A DNA stretch of 64,000 bases from contig CAWHCB010000013.1 of NCBI GenBank assembly GCA_963827905.1, positions 1-64,000 on the forward strand, written 5' to 3'. How positions within the stretch are numbered: position 1 is the stretch's first letter; every line of letters begins with the position of its first letter. The notes beneath the pieces are model-generated. The model was not told the origin of the DNA. It did no database searches and saw only the letters and a program-made list of their open reading frames with translations. The stretch comes from JACXTP01 sp963827905. GTDB lineage: Archaea > Thermoplasmatota > Thermoplasmata > Methanomassiliicoccales > UBA472. Shown here piece by piece: positions 26,463 through 36,135 of this stretch. The translations under genes and the position numbers were made by a program.

Positions 26463-27503
26463 TCACTGGCCTTCCAGCCGGAATATGCCCGGGGGTATGG
26501 TGATCACCAGGCGCGTGCCTTTGCCCGGCTCGCCGTTCTCGGCGATGCCGATGCCGGTGATGCCCAGCACCTCCTTGGACACATATAGCCCGAGCCCGGT
26601 GTTCTTGCCGTAGCCACGGCGGAAAATGAGCTCCTTCTCGTCCGCCGCTATGCCCACGCCGTCATCCTCGATGTAAAGCAGCCCCGTCCCGTCCGTCTGC
26701 TCGAAGCGCACCTTGATGTAGGTGGCCCTCACGCCGTGGCGGAAGGTGTTGTCCAGGAGGTTGTAGAACACCTTCTCCAACATCGGGTCGGCGTAAACGG
26801 TCAGCTCGCCGACGTCCAGGTCCAGCGGTATGCGCGGGTCGCTCAGGGCGGAATAGGCGGAACGTACTGCGTTGGCCACATTGATCCAGCACCGGTTTCT
26901 TCGCCCCGATCTCCTGATAGGTGCGAGTGAACTCCATCTGCTTGCGTATCGCGTCCGCCGAGGCCTTGGCCTTGCGGACGTACTTCAACAACGTCTCGTC
27001 CTTGGTCTTCCCCTCTGCCAGCTCGAGATAGCCGAACAGCCCGGTGAGCGAGTTGAGGACGTCGTGGCGGGTGGCGGAACCCAATATGCTGAGCTTCTTG
27101 TTCATCAGCTCCAGCTCCGATTCCGAGTCCTTCCACTCGGTGATATCGATCCCCAGCAGGCAGACCTTATGGCCCAGATCCGTCGTTCACACGGAAGAGC
27201 GTGCAACGGAACCATTTCATGCGACCTTCCTTGGTCCAGAACTGCAGGTCCAAGGACCTCCGGTCGTTGTTGTCCAAGACCGTTTGCAGCGGCATCCATC
27301 ATCTCTGGAAGCCGTTCCTTGTGCACCAACGCCTCCATGGGCCTGCCTTGGAGCTCCGTGTTCTGGAAACCGAGCAACCATTCCGTGCTCGGTCCGACCC
27401 CTTCCAGAGCGCCCTCCCTCGTCATCACCAAGGTCAGGTTTTGCTCGCGCAATCGAATCTGTTCATAATAAACGGCGATGCCGTCTCTGTCCGGGTGTGA
27501 CAT
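26463..27503 (-). CDS. PAS-domain histidine kinase (frameshifted)
   Basis: A cytosolic sensor kinase in several frames. It has an N-terminal PAS domain (REQNLTLVMTREGALEGVGPSTEWLLGFQNTEL), a continuation RSLDLQFWTKEGRMKWFRCTLFRV, then the phosphoacceptor region SATRHDVLNSLTGLFGYLEL with the His. The ATP-binding domain follows, with N box YNLLDNTFRHG, G1 EDDGVGI and GYGKNTGLGLYVSKEVL. At least three shifts (about 27280, 27170 and 26885) separate the parts. No membrane helix is seen, so the signal is probably internal. No response regulator is adjacent. It is divergent from pgk. Confidence 0.78.
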
Positions 27504-27577
27504 CTTAGGGCCGTCATGTTGATTTGCCTATGACGATAAAAAGGTTGGTCATCCCAATATCAATCCAGGAGCAATGA

Positions 27578-27617
27578 TCGGTCGGAACTTCCGGGGACGA
27601 CCGAAACGATAATTTAA
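27578..27617. promoter_or_regulatory. pgk promoter with inverted repeat
   Basis: TCGGTCG (27578-27584) and CGACCGA (27598-27604) are exact reverse complements with a 13-base spacer. Immediately after it comes a TATA-like GATAATTTAACC (27608-27619). Transcription would begin near 27640 and leave a short leader carrying AAGGTGG before the pgk ATG. The repeat sits where a transcription factor or TFB-site regulator could bind. This is inferred from symmetry and position. Confidence 0.4.
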
Positions 27618-27675
27618 CCCCATCCCTTTGCTGGTGCATAACCCGTACCGTACTGGTGTGCATAAGGTGGTCCCG

Positions 27676-28911
27676 ATGAAGGAGTTCAACACATTGGATG
27701 ATTTCGACCTGGGCGGGATGACCGTCATCCTCCGCGTGGACATCAACTGTCCCTTGAGACAGGAGACCATGACCATCGGTGACGACAACCGCATCAAACA
27801 GATCATGCCCACCTTGAAGGAGCTGGTGGAGAAGGAGGCCAAAGTGGTCATCATCGCCCACCAGGGTCGCCCTGGTGACTGGGACTATTGCGCTTTGGAC
27901 CAGCACGCCAAAATCATCACCCAATACCTAGGCCAGGAGGTCCGCTACGTGGACGACCTCTATGGCGACGAGGCCCTTGCCGCCATCCGGGACATGTCGC
28001 CCGGCCAGGCCATCATGCTCAAGAACGTCAGGGAGCTGAGCTGCGAGCAGGACAAGAAGAGCATGGACGAACATTCCCAGGAGGAGATGGTGCAGCGCCT
28101 GGCCTCCGTGGCCGACCTCTATGTCTCCGACGCCTTCGGGGCGGCCCACCGTTCCCATTGCTCCCTGGTCGGGTTCCAGGCGGTACTGCCCTCGGCCGCC
28201 GGCAGGCTCATGGAGAGGGAGCTGAACGCCCTCAGCTCCGTTTTCGAGGAACCATCCCGGCCTTGCGTCTTCGTCCTCGGGGGGTCGAAGTTCTCCGACT
28301 CCATCAAGGTCATCGACCGCGTCCTCACCAAGCAGATCGCCGATTTCGTCATACTGGTGGGCTTGAGCGCCAACGCCTTCCTTAAGGCCCGGGGCGTGGA
28401 CCTGGGCCAGGACAGCGAGGAGATCCTGAGCAAGGAGTTCACCCCGGAGAACCTGGAGGCGGCCATGAAGCTGATCCGGGAGAAGGGTGAGCGCATCCTC
28501 CTGCCATTGGACGTGGCGTTGGACCAGGACGGTGCACGCCTGGAGCTGCTGGTGGGCGACCTTCCCAACGATTATCCCATCTATGACATCGGCCCTCGGT
28601 CCATCGATAAGTTCTCCAAGGTCATCGCCAACGCTGGCACCGTGTTCATGTCCGGCCCGGCCGGGGTCTTCGAGCGGGAGGAGTTCGCCACCGGCACCAG
28701 GGCGCTGCTCCAGGCGGCGGTCGATTCTGGCGCATATACCGTCATCGGCGGGGGCCACACCGTCTCCGCGGCCGAGCGCTTCGGGCTGTTCTCACGCATC
28801 AGCTACGTCAGCACAGGGGGCGGGGCACTGGAGACCTATCTCTTAGGCAGGACCATGCCCGTGGTGGAGGCGCTCAAGACCGCCTACAAGAGGGAGCAGG
28901 CCAAGAAGTGA
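27676..28911 (+). CDS. pgk: Phosphoglycerate kinase
   Basis: A 411-residue enzyme transferring phosphate between 1,3-bisphosphoglycerate and ADP. Family motifs are VILRVDINCPL (about residue 16), IIAHQGRPGDW (about 62), MLKNVRELSCEQ, SDAFGAAHRSHCS, FVLGGSKFSDSIKVID (about 204), and the nucleotide loop IGGGHTVSAAERFG near 359. ATG 27676 is taken because homology starts there and AAGGTGG precedes it. The open frame extends 16 codons further with an alternative TTG. It acts with the GAPDH encoded 1.2 kb upstream. Confidence 0.92.
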   Translation: MKEFNTLDDFDLGGMTVILRVDINCPLRQETMTIGDDNRIKQIMPTLKELVEKEAKVVIIAHQGRPGDWDYCALDQHAKIITQYLGQEVRYVDDLYGDEALAAIRDMSPGQAIMLKNVRELSCEQDKKSMDEHSQEEMVQRLASVADLYVSDAFGAAHRSHCSLVGFQAVLPSAAGRLMERELNALSSVFEEPSRPCVFVLGGSKFSDSIKVIDRVLTKQIADFVILVGLSANAFLKARGVDLGQDSEEILSKEFTPENLEAAMKLIREKGERILLPLDVALDQDGARLELLVGDLPNDYPIYDIGPRSIDKFSKVIANAGTVFMSGPAGVFEREEFATGTRALLQAAVDSGAYTVIGGGHTVSAAERFGLFSRISYVSTGGGALETYLLGRTMPVVEALKTAYKREQAKK

Positions 28912-28922
28912 TCGGATTATTT

Positions 28923-29177
28923 TTAATTCGTTCTTGGCCTGATCCAGGGCTGGAGGTCCCGCTCCTCCGGATCATCATAATGTTCCACCTCGATGGTCAG
29001 CTCCGATTTGATCCCAGCCAACGCAGGCAGGACATGGTTCAGGACCTGCTCTGCCGTCGCAGGGAATACATTGCCGCGTGAGCTTACCTTCATCCAGCCG
29101 TCCTTATCTCGGTAGTACAGCTCGGTGAAGTTCTTGGTGCCGATCCTGATGACGTAGCTCTCATTGGTCAAGTTCAT
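28923..29177 (-). CDS. Hypothetical protein
   Basis: An 84-residue soluble protein with no recognised family. It contains YVIRIGTKNFTELYYRDKDGWMKVSS, which looks like two beta strands, and an acidic end (EVEHYDDPEERDLQPW). The frame is closed by normal start (ATG) and stop codons and sits between convergent pgk and the end of the lysine operon, 110 bases downstream of dapL. There is no signal peptide or cysteine motif. It is probably real given the spacing, but evidence is thin. Confidence 0.45.
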   Translation of the reverse strand: MNLTNESYVIRIGTKNFTELYYRDKDGWMKVSSRGNVFPATAEQVLNHVLPALAGIKSELTIEVEHYDDPEERDLQPWIRPRTN

Positions 29178-29286
29178 TTCGGGTCGGTCACATCATTTCC
29201 GATCTGGACCTTTATGGTTTTTGCCAAACCACGGTAGGGAATGACCGTATCACACCAGTGAAAAATGGAGAGAGGAAGGGGTTTGA

Positions 29287-30390
29287 TCACATCTTGGCCA
29301 TTCTTTCCAATGCCTCTTCGATGCGCGCCACCGGCTGGGTGGTGGCGAAGCGCACGTAGCCTTCGCCAAACTCGCCGAAGCCGACGCCCGGGGTGCAGAC
29401 GATGCCGGCGTTGAGCATCCTCTCCGCGAACTTCATGGAAGGCATGTCCACATGGAGCCAGAGATAGAACGTCCCCTTGGGCGGGTCGATCTTGTAGCCC
29501 AGGGAGCGCAGTCCCTTCACCAGGACGTTGCGTCGTTCCTGGTAGACCTTGATGTTGTCCTTCACGACCTGGGGCCTTTCCGCCCCATCGTACATCTCCA
29601 GCGCCTTGATCATGGCCTTCTGGATGAACATGGGGGCCCCAGAGTCGATCTGGGCCTTCACCTTCTTCAGTCCGGCCACCAACTTGGCGTCCCCCACGGC
29701 GAAGCCGATGCGGTAGCCGGTCATGTTGAAGGTCTTCGACAAAGTCCCGAACTCGATCAGTCGGCCCCCCTGGCAACAGCCCAAGGCCGATGGCGCCACG
29801 TAGTCGTCGAACGTCATCTCCGAGTAGGCGTTGTCGTAGCAGAATATGGTGTCCGTCTCCGTGCACCAGGTGGTGGCCCGCCACAGGAATTCCTTGGTGA
29901 CCACGGCTCCGGTGGGGTTGTTGGGATAGTTCAGGTAGAACAGCCTGGCATCGCTGGGCAGGGAGTCCAGGTCCGGCAGGAAGCCTCGCTCCGGACGGAT
30001 CGGCACCTTGACCGGCACGGCGTCGCTGAGCAGGGTCCCGCCCTGGGAGTAGACTGGATAGCCTGGGTCGGGGCAGAGCACCTTCTCTCCCGGGTTGACG
30101 AACGCCCGGCAGATGTTCGCTATGCCCTCCTTGCCGCCGATGAGTATCGCCACCTCCCCGTCCGGGTCCAAGCTCACGTTGAACCGCTTCTTGTACCAGT
30201 CGGCCACCGCCCTGCGCACCTCCGGCTCGCCGCTGGAAGATGGATAGCGGTGGTTGGCCGGGTCGTCCAGCTGCCTCTTGACCTCCTCCACGATGGCCGG
30301 AGGCGTCGGCAGGTCCGGGTCCCCGATGCCGAAATCGATGATGTCGATCCCCTCGGCGCGCTTCTTCCGCACCTTCTCCTCGATCTCCAC
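29287..30390 (-). CDS. dapL: LL-diaminopimelate aminotransferase
   Basis: PLP enzyme converting tetrahydrodipicolinate directly to LL-diaminopimelate, the short route used by many archaea and plants. Motifs: IDFGIGDPDLPTP near the start, RYPSSSGEPEVRRAVADWY, FYLNYPNNPTGAV, FCYDNAYSEM, and the PLP-lysine segment GTLSKTFNMTGYRIGF (about residue 217). The open frame starts at GTG 30388-30390, but the preceding in-frame residues EYATRLKKIPPYLF clearly belong to the protein. The real start is probably GTG 30450-30452, overlapping the dapF stop, with one base shift near 30435. It is the last gene of the lysine operon. Confidence 0.9.
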   Translation of the reverse strand: MEIEEKVRKKRAEGIDIIDFGIGDPDLPTPPAIVEEVKRQLDDPANHRYPSSSGEPEVRRAVADWYKKRFNVSLDPDGEVAILIGGKEGIANICRAFVNPGEKVLCPDPGYPVYSQGGTLLSDAVPVKVPIRPERGFLPDLDSLPSDARLFYLNYPNNPTGAVVTKEFLWRATTWCTETDTIFCYDNAYSEMTFDDYVAPSALGCCQGGRLIEFGTLSKTFNMTGYRIGFAVGDAKLVAGLKKVKAQIDSGAPMFIQKAMIKALEMYDGAERPQVVKDNIKVYQERRNVLVKGLRSLGYKIDPPKGTFYLWLHVDMPSMKFAERMLNAGIVCTPGVGFGEFGEGYVRFATTQPVARIEEALERMAKM

Positions 30391-30448
30391 GAACAGATAC
30401 GGTGGGATCTTCTTCAGTCTCGTAGCGTACTCGAATGATGAAATGTGC

Positions 30449-31282
30449 TCACTCTCCTGTCAGCTCTCCGCGGAACACTCGCACCGCTGGACCCCGCATG
30501 GTCACCGAGCCCAGGTCGGACGCGACCGTGATCCAAAGGCTTCCTCCGGGGAGCCTTACCTCGACCTCTTGGTCGTACGGGACCTTGCCCAGCATGGCCG
30601 CCGCCACCGCGGTGGCGCACGCCCCGGTGCCGCAGGCCTGGGTCCAACCCGCCCCCCTCTCGAAGACCTTGACCTCCAATAACCCTTTCTTCGATTTAAC
30701 GAATTCTACGTTGGTCTTGCGCGGGAAGGCGGGATGCCTCTCGAGAGCTGGCCCGAGGCGCAGCACCTCCCGGTCCTCCAGCTCCTGGAAGATGATGAAG
30801 TGGGGGTTCCCCATGGAGACCGCCGTGCCGCGCACCTTGACGCCATCGGCCTCCAGCTCCCCTTCCAGGAAGCGGCCGTGACAGTTCATGGGCACATCGG
30901 AGCAGTCCAGGCGCGGGGCGCCCATCTCCACCTTGACCGTCGTGACCAGGCCGTCCTTGACCGTGCATTGGATGGGCTTGATCCCCGCCAGCGTGTTGAT
31001 GCTCATGGACTCCTTGCGCACCGATCCGAAGTCATAGAGGTGCTTGGCCACGCAGCGGATGCCGTTGCCGCACATCTCCGCCTCCGAGCCGTCCGAGTTC
31101 ATCACCACCATGCGCGCGTCCGCCGCGTCGTCCCTCTCCACATAGAGTATGCCGTCAGCCCCGATGCCGAAGCGCCGGTCGCATAGACCGATGACGAAGT
31201 CCGGGTCCTTGCGGGCCCTCCCGTCCATGTTCTCCAGCACGATGAAGTCGTTGCCCAGGCCATGGTATTTCCAGAACCTCAC
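30449..31282 (-). CDS. dapF: Diaminopimelate epimerase
   Basis: A 277-residue cofactor-free epimerase making meso-diaminopimelate. The opening is FWKYHGLGNDFIVLEN. The first catalytic Cys is in EAEMCGNGIRCVAKHLYDFG (about residue 73), the second in TQACGTGACATAVAA (about 213). NPHFIIFQELED lies between them. The start is GTG 31280-31282, overlapping the lysA TGA in GTGA, so translation is coupled. Full length and both active-site Cys make the assignment firm. Confidence 0.93.
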   Translation of the reverse strand: MRFWKYHGLGNDFIVLENMDGRARKDPDFVIGLCDRRFGIGADGILYVERDDAADARMVVMNSDGSEAEMCGNGIRCVAKHLYDFGSVRKESMSINTLAGIKPIQCTVKDGLVTTVKVEMGAPRLDCSDVPMNCHGRFLEGELEADGVKVRGTAVSMGNPHFIIFQELEDREVLRLGPALERHPAFPRKTNVEFVKSKKGLLEVKVFERGAGWTQACGTGACATAVAAAMLGKVPYDQEVEVRLPGGSLWITVASDLGSVTMRGPAVRVFRGELTGE

Positions 31283-32539
31283 AGCATCAGCCTCGAAGGT
31301 ATCTTCTGGCCGCGGACCAGGTCGTCGACCGTCTCCGCCTCGCGCACCACCTGGGCCTGTCCTTCGTGGACGAGGACCTCGGCGGGACGGCCGCGGGAGT
31401 TGTAGGTGGAGCTCATGGCATATCCGTAGGCGCCAGTGTCGTACACCACCAGCACGTCGCCCTCGGCCAGGCGGGGCAGCTTGCGGTCCTTGGCGATGAA
31501 GTCCCCGGACTCGCAGATGGGCCCGACCACATCATAGGTGAGCTCCGGCTCGCGCCCGAACTTGTTGGCCACCGCGATGTGGTGGTATGAGCCGTAGAAG
31601 GCCGGCCTGATCAGGGTGTTGAAGCCGGCGTCCGTGCCCGCGAACCTCTTCTCCGGGGTCTCCTTGATGTCATGCACCCGGGCCAGCAGCACGGTGGAGT
31701 CGCAGACCAGGTATCGTCCCGGTTCCAATGCCAGGGTCTTGATGGAGCTGTGCTCCTTCACCCGCGAGGTTATGGCATCGGCCAGCAGGTCCACGTCCAT
31801 CTCGTGCTCGCTCGGCTTGTAAGGGATGCCGATGCCCCCGCCGAGGTCCAGCACCTCCAGCTTCAGGCCGAGCACGTCGCGGATCTCGTTGGCGATCTCG
31901 ATCATGACGTCGGTCACCTCGATGAAGGGGGCCACCTCCTGCACCCCTGCCCCGATGTGGCAGTGCAACCCGTAGGGCTTGAGGCCTAGGGCCAACGCCT
32001 CGGCGTAGGCGTTCACGATGGCGCCCTTGGGGACGCCGAACTTGGTGGTCTTCTTGCCCGTGACCACGTGATGATGGTGGCCCGCCCCCACGTCGGGGTT
32101 GACGCGCATGGAGATGCGGTAGCCAGGCGCGATCTGGGCCAGGCGGCGCAGCTGGGACGGCGAGTCCACGTTTATCGGTACCTTGCGCTGCACGAGCTGG
32201 CGCATCTCCTCGTTGGAGACGCTCGTCCCCGTGTAGAGTATCCGGTCCGGGGAATAGCCCGCCTTCAAGGCCAGCTCGGCCTCGCCCAGGCTGACCGCGT
32301 CGATGCAGCTCCCTTCCTGCTCCAGCACCCTCATGATGGCCAGGTTGGCGTTGGCCTTGCAGGCGATAGTGGATCCGGGTGGGCATGCGCTTGTTGAAGG
32401 CGTCGTTTATGCGCCGGAAGTTCTCCCTCAACCTGGCCTCCTCGGTCACGTAGACGGGGGTGCCGAAACGTTCGGCCAGGTCCGTGGCCTTCATGCCTCC
32501 GATGATCATCTGCTCATTCGCACTCTGGAACTGCCTCAT
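31279..32539 (-). CDS. lysA: Diaminopimelate decarboxylase (one frameshift)
   Basis: PLP enzyme performing the last step to lysine. The N-terminal part (ATDLAERFGTPVYVTEE) is in one frame. Near 32370 the reading moves to another frame, giving the PLP-lysine ACKANANLAIM and then EGSCIDAVSLGEAELAL, GLHCHIGAGV, the glycine loop LEVLDLGGGIGIPY, LEPGRYLV and the substrate Cys in GPICESGDFIAKDR. ATG 32537-32539 is chosen because AGGTGAGAG stands just upstream; it overlaps the end of lysC by 26 bases. The single shift is most likely a sequence error. Confidence 0.9.
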
Positions 32540-33906
32540 ATCTCTCACCTATGTATCTCTCATGCAATAGCTTGACCACTGCCACCGCCCTCTCGTTGCT
32601 GACCACGAAGTTGAGGGCCACGTCCGAGGCCCCCTCCGAGATCAGCTCCACGTTGGCGCCGGCCTCGGCGACGGTGGCGAACACCTTGGCGCTCACTCCG
32701 CAGGAGTCGAGCATGCTGTCGCCCACTGCGCATACCAGCGATACGCCCTCCTTGACATGAACCTTCTCCACCTCGTCCTTCAGCTCCCTGAGCCGCTCCA
32801 CCACCTCGGCCACCTGCTCCTGGGGAACCACCACCGCCAGGGTGGAGAGCGAGGTCGAGACGGCATAGGTGGTGACGCCGTTGGCCGTGATGGAGTCGAG
32901 TATCTTGGATATGAGGCCGGGCTGGTACGCTATCTCGCCCGAGTAGACCTTGACGATGGACAGGTCCCTCTTGACCGCCACGCTGCGCAGCATGTTCCTG
33001 GCCGGCGACCTGATCTTATGGATCTTGGTGCCCTTCCCATCTGGGTTGAAGGTGTTCTTCACCCACACCTGCACGCCCTTCCTCCTCGCCGGTTCGATGG
33101 TGCGGGGATGCAGCACCTTGGCGCCGAAGTAGGCCAGTTCAGCGGCCTCGTTGTAGTCCATCTCCTCGAGGGTGATGGCGTCCGGTACCACCCTCGGGTC
33201 GGCGGTCATGAACCCATCGACATCGGTCCAGATCTCCACCATATCGGCGTCCAGACCGTTGCCGACCACCGAGCCGGAGTAGTCGGAACCGCCCCTTCCG
33301 AAGGTGAGCGGACGACCGGTGGCGTCCATGCCATAGAATCCGGTTATGATCGGCGTCCTTCCCCTGCCCAGCAGAGGCAACACCCTGGCCTTGAGATTGA
33401 CGCTGGTGCTGTAAAGGTCGGCCGTGCCGTTGCCCGGGGACCCGGTGGCGACTATGCCCGCCTCCTCCGAGGTCATGGCCAAAGCGTCGCAGCCCTGGGA
33501 TCGGAGTATGTGGGCCATGGTGAGCGAGCTCAACCTCTCGCCCCAGCTGGAGATGGTGTCGTAAAGTACCTTCTTCTCGTGACCGCGGGGCGCCTGATGA
33601 TAGGCCTGGAGGCGGTCCCGCAGACCGTCCACCCGCTGCTGCAGCAATGGTGCGTACTTCGACGAACTCCGCCTCGCCCATGGTGGCCCGGGCGGTCTCC
33701 AGGTGCCTCTGCGCCAGTTGGCGCAGCGATGCCTCCGCCTTGTGCTCCGATTCCCGCATCATGCCGATTAGGCCGTTGGTGACCCCGGACATGGCGGAGA
33801 CGACCACGACCTTGCTGGCGGGTTCGCGCCTGATGATGTCGGCGGTCCGTAGCATGGCATCGACCGAGCCTACGCTGGTTCCGCCGAACTTCATGACCTT
33901 GATCAT
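32514..33906 (-). CDS. lysC: Aspartate kinase (one frameshift)
   Basis: Phosphorylates aspartate, the committed step to lysine, threonine and methionine. The N-terminal KVMKFGGTSVGSVDAM and VVVVSAMSGVTNGLIGM are in the first frame. From about 33650 a second frame carries FGRGGSDYSGSVVGNGLDADMVEIWTDVDG and EMDYNEAAELAYFGAKVLHPRTIEPA. Two C-terminal ACT domains follow (RDLSIVKVYSG..., GVSLVCAVGDSML...), which in relatives bind lysine or threonine for feedback control. The start ATG overlaps the dapB stop (ATGA). Its position in the dap operon suggests the lysine-sensitive isozyme. Confidence 0.9.
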
Positions 33907-34682
33907 ATGCCCAGCACCTCGGCCATGCTGTGCACCATGCCGTCCTTGCGGCCGGCCACATAGCGGATGGCCGCCAGGCTGCCCTCGGCGAACGCCTCCC
34001 GGGAATGAGCCCTATGCGTGAGCTCGATGCGCTCCTTGTTGCCGGCGAAGATCACGGTGTGCTCGCCGACCACGTCGCCCAGGCGGACCGCATGGATGCC
34101 TATCTCCCGGCCCCTGGCCCCGACCAGGCCCTCCCGGCCGTACACCATCTTGTCCACGCCAGTGGCGTCGGAGATGATCTTGGCGGCCTTGACCGCCGTC
34201 CCCGAGGGCGCGTCCTTCTTCTTGTCGTGATGCACCTCGATGATCTCCACCTCATAGTCCGGCAAGGCGCGGGCCAGCTGTTCGCACTGTTTCCAGAAGA
34301 CGTTGACCCCGACGCTGAAATTGGCGGTGATCACGGCCGAGGAGCCCTGTCTCGCCACCATGTCATCGATCTCGCGGACGAACGCCTCGTTCAGTCCGGT
34401 CGTCCCGATGACGCAGTTGACCCCGGTGGGGATGGCCAGGCGCAGGTTGCGCTCTGCCGCCCCTGGCGAGGTGACGTCGACATAGACATCGGCGTCCGCC
34501 AGCACCTCCGCCATCCGGTCCGGGCCGACGGCGCGCACCCCTCCGCCCAGCTCCTTTCCGATGTGACCGCCTTCCGCCGAGACTATCCCACCCGCAAGCC
34601 TCATGTCCTTCTGCCGCTCCACCAGCCCGCACACCAAGGTGCCGAGCTTGCCGGTGGCCCCGGCGACTACCACTTCGATCAT
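33903..34682 (-). CDS. dapB: 4-Hydroxy-tetrahydrodipicolinate reductase
   Basis: A 259-residue NAD(P)H enzyme in lysine synthesis. It starts with EVVVAGATGKLGTLVCGLVE, holds VIGTTGLNEAF, and has the catalytic His-His-Lys segment IEVHHDKKKDAPSGTAVKAAKII (about residue 149) and the end LTHRAHSREAFAEGSLAAIRYVAG. All substrate-binding motifs are present. It begins nine bases after the dapA stop and overlaps lysC by four bases. Confidence 0.93.
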   Translation of the reverse strand: MIEVVVAGATGKLGTLVCGLVERQKDMRLAGGIVSAEGGHIGKELGGGVRAVGPDRMAEVLADADVYVDVTSPGAAERNLRLAIPTGVNCVIGTTGLNEAFVREIDDMVARQGSSAVITANFSVGVNVFWKQCEQLARALPDYEVEIIEVHHDKKKDAPSGTAVKAAKIISDATGVDKMVYGREGLVGARGREIGIHAVRLGDVVGEHTVIFAGNKERIELTHRAHSREAFAEGSLAAIRYVAGRKDGMVHSMAEVLGI

Positions 34683-34691
34683 GCTATCAGC

Positions 34692-35565
34692 TCACAGCAG
34701 TTTCAGGTCCGCCAAGGTCTTGCGGAGGATCTCCGCGTTGGCGGCCTCCATGTCGCACAGGGGCAGTCTGAACACCCCAGAGGGGCGGTGCATCATGCGC
34801 ATGGCCGTCTTCACCGGTATGGGGTTGGTCTCCAGGAACAGGTTCTTGAACAGCGGCAGCAGTTTGAAATGCATCTCCCTTGCCCCCACATAGTCGTTGG
34901 AGAGGGCGCGGTGCGTCATCTCCGTCACCCAGCGCGGGGCCACGTTCGATGCCACCGATATGCATCCCTTGGCCCCCAGAGCCATCAACGGCATGGTCAG
35001 CGAATCGTCCCCGGAGAGCACATCGAAGTCCGGCGGGACCTCGGCCAGTATCTGCATGATCTGGTCCATGTTGCCGCTGGCCTCCTTGATGCCCACGATG
35101 TTGGGTATCTCCGCCATCTTCTTGACGGTGAGCGGGGCGATGTTGCTCCCCGTCCGACCGGGCACGTTGTACACTATCAATGGTATGTCCACCGCCTTGG
35201 CGATGGCCTCGTAGTGGCGCAATATGCCCTTCTGGGTCGGTTTGTTGTAATACGGCGATATGGACAGAACGGCGTCCACGCCCAGGTCCCTCGCCCCCTT
35301 GGTGAGGTGGATGGCCTCGTGGGTGGCGTTGCTGCCCGCTCCGGCGATGACCTTCGACCCTCTTCTTGGTGTCCATGACGATCTGGATGACCCGCAGGTG
35401 CTCCTTGTGCGTGAGCGTCGCCGACTCCCCGGTGGTGCCGCAGGGCACGATGGCATCGACGCCCTCCCGCTCCTGGAACTCCACCATTTCCCTCAAACCC
35501 TCCTCGTCCAGCTCCCCATTGTCATGGAAAGGGGAGATGATGGCCGTAGCGCATCCTCTTAGCAT
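34692..35565 (-). CDS. dapA: 4-Hydroxy-tetrahydrodipicolinate synthase (one frameshift)
   Basis: Aldolase-type enzyme condensing pyruvate with aspartate semialdehyde. The first frame has LRGCATAIISPFHDNGELDEEGL and VPCGTTGESATLTHKEH. After about 35355 the second frame continues VIAGAGSNATHEAIHLTKGA, SISPYYNKPTQKGILRHYE, YNVPGRTGSNIAPLT and the Schiff-base lysine in NIVGIKEASGNMDQ. The start ATG 35563-35565 follows GGAGGGAACTGAG. The residues Thr-Thr, Tyr and Lys of the active site are all recovered, so a one-base error rather than decay is likely. Confidence 0.9.
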
Positions 35566-35566
35566 C

Positions 35567-35989
35567 TCAGTTCCCTCCAAAATGTTCCTTGAGTATCAAC
35601 CTGGTCCGGGTGGACTGCACGTTGTCGAAGCGCCGGATCTGCTCTATGATGTCGTTCAGCTGGGGTGAGGATGTGACGTCGATGATGGCGACGATGTCCT
35701 CCTCACCGGTGACCTCGTAGACCTCGGAGACGCCCTCGAAACGCGAGATGCGGCTGGCCACGTCAGAGGTGTTGACGTTGACGTCGATCTTCACCTCGAT
35801 GATGGCCTTGACGTTCTTGCTGCTGGTCTTGATGGTGAAGCTCTGGATGACACCATCCTCGAACAGCTTCTTCACCCGGCTTCGGATCGTCCCCTCGGAG
35901 ACGTTCAGCTCGTTGGCGATCTCTACGAAAGGTTTGCGTGAGTCCTTCTTCAGGATGTCGATTATCTTGTCGTCAAGGTGGTCTATCAT
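35567..35989 (-). CDS. Lrp/AsnC-family regulator, probably of lysine genes
   Basis: A 140-residue feast/famine regulator. The N-terminal HTH is DDKIIDILKKDSRKPFVEIANELNVSEGTIRSRVKKL; the C-terminal RAM/ACT-like ligand domain contains VYEVTGEEDIVAIIDV. It opens the operon and its stop lies one base before the dapA start, which resembles the placement of LysM-type regulators that respond to lysine. ATG 35987-35989 is chosen over ATG 36008-36010 because GGAGGTCG lies just before it. Autoregulation and lysine response are inferences from position and family. Confidence 0.85.
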   Translation of the reverse strand: MIDHLDDKIIDILKKDSRKPFVEIANELNVSEGTIRSRVKKLFEDGVIQSFTIKTSSKNVKAIIEVKIDVNVNTSDVASRISRFEGVSEVYEVTGEEDIVAIIDVTSSPQLNDIIEQIRRFDNVQSTRTRLILKEHFGGN

Positions 35990-36028
35990 GAACTTCGACC
36001 TCCGGAACATGCCCGGATAGGGAAATTT

Positions 36029-36108
36029 CGTATTAAATGCGTTGTAAATCGCACGAATATATATAAGATTTCCGAAAAATCATTAGTTATTTGGGCAAAT
36101 ACCCAAAT
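36029..36108. promoter_or_regulatory. Lysine-operon promoter region with inverted repeat
   Basis: On the minus strand CTTATATATATTCG (about 36055-36068) and CATTTAATACG (about 36031-36041) are strong TATA-like boxes ahead of the lrp start. Upstream of them ATTTGGG (36089-36095) and CCCAAAT (36102-36108) form an exact 7-bp inverted repeat with spacer CAAATA. The repeat could bind the Lrp-type regulator. Alternatively, with the following T-run (TGATTTTTC on the minus strand), it could end transcription of the DUF5788-like gene. Confidence 0.5.
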
Positions 36109-36135
36109 TTCTTTACGAAATATGCAGGGGTCCGA

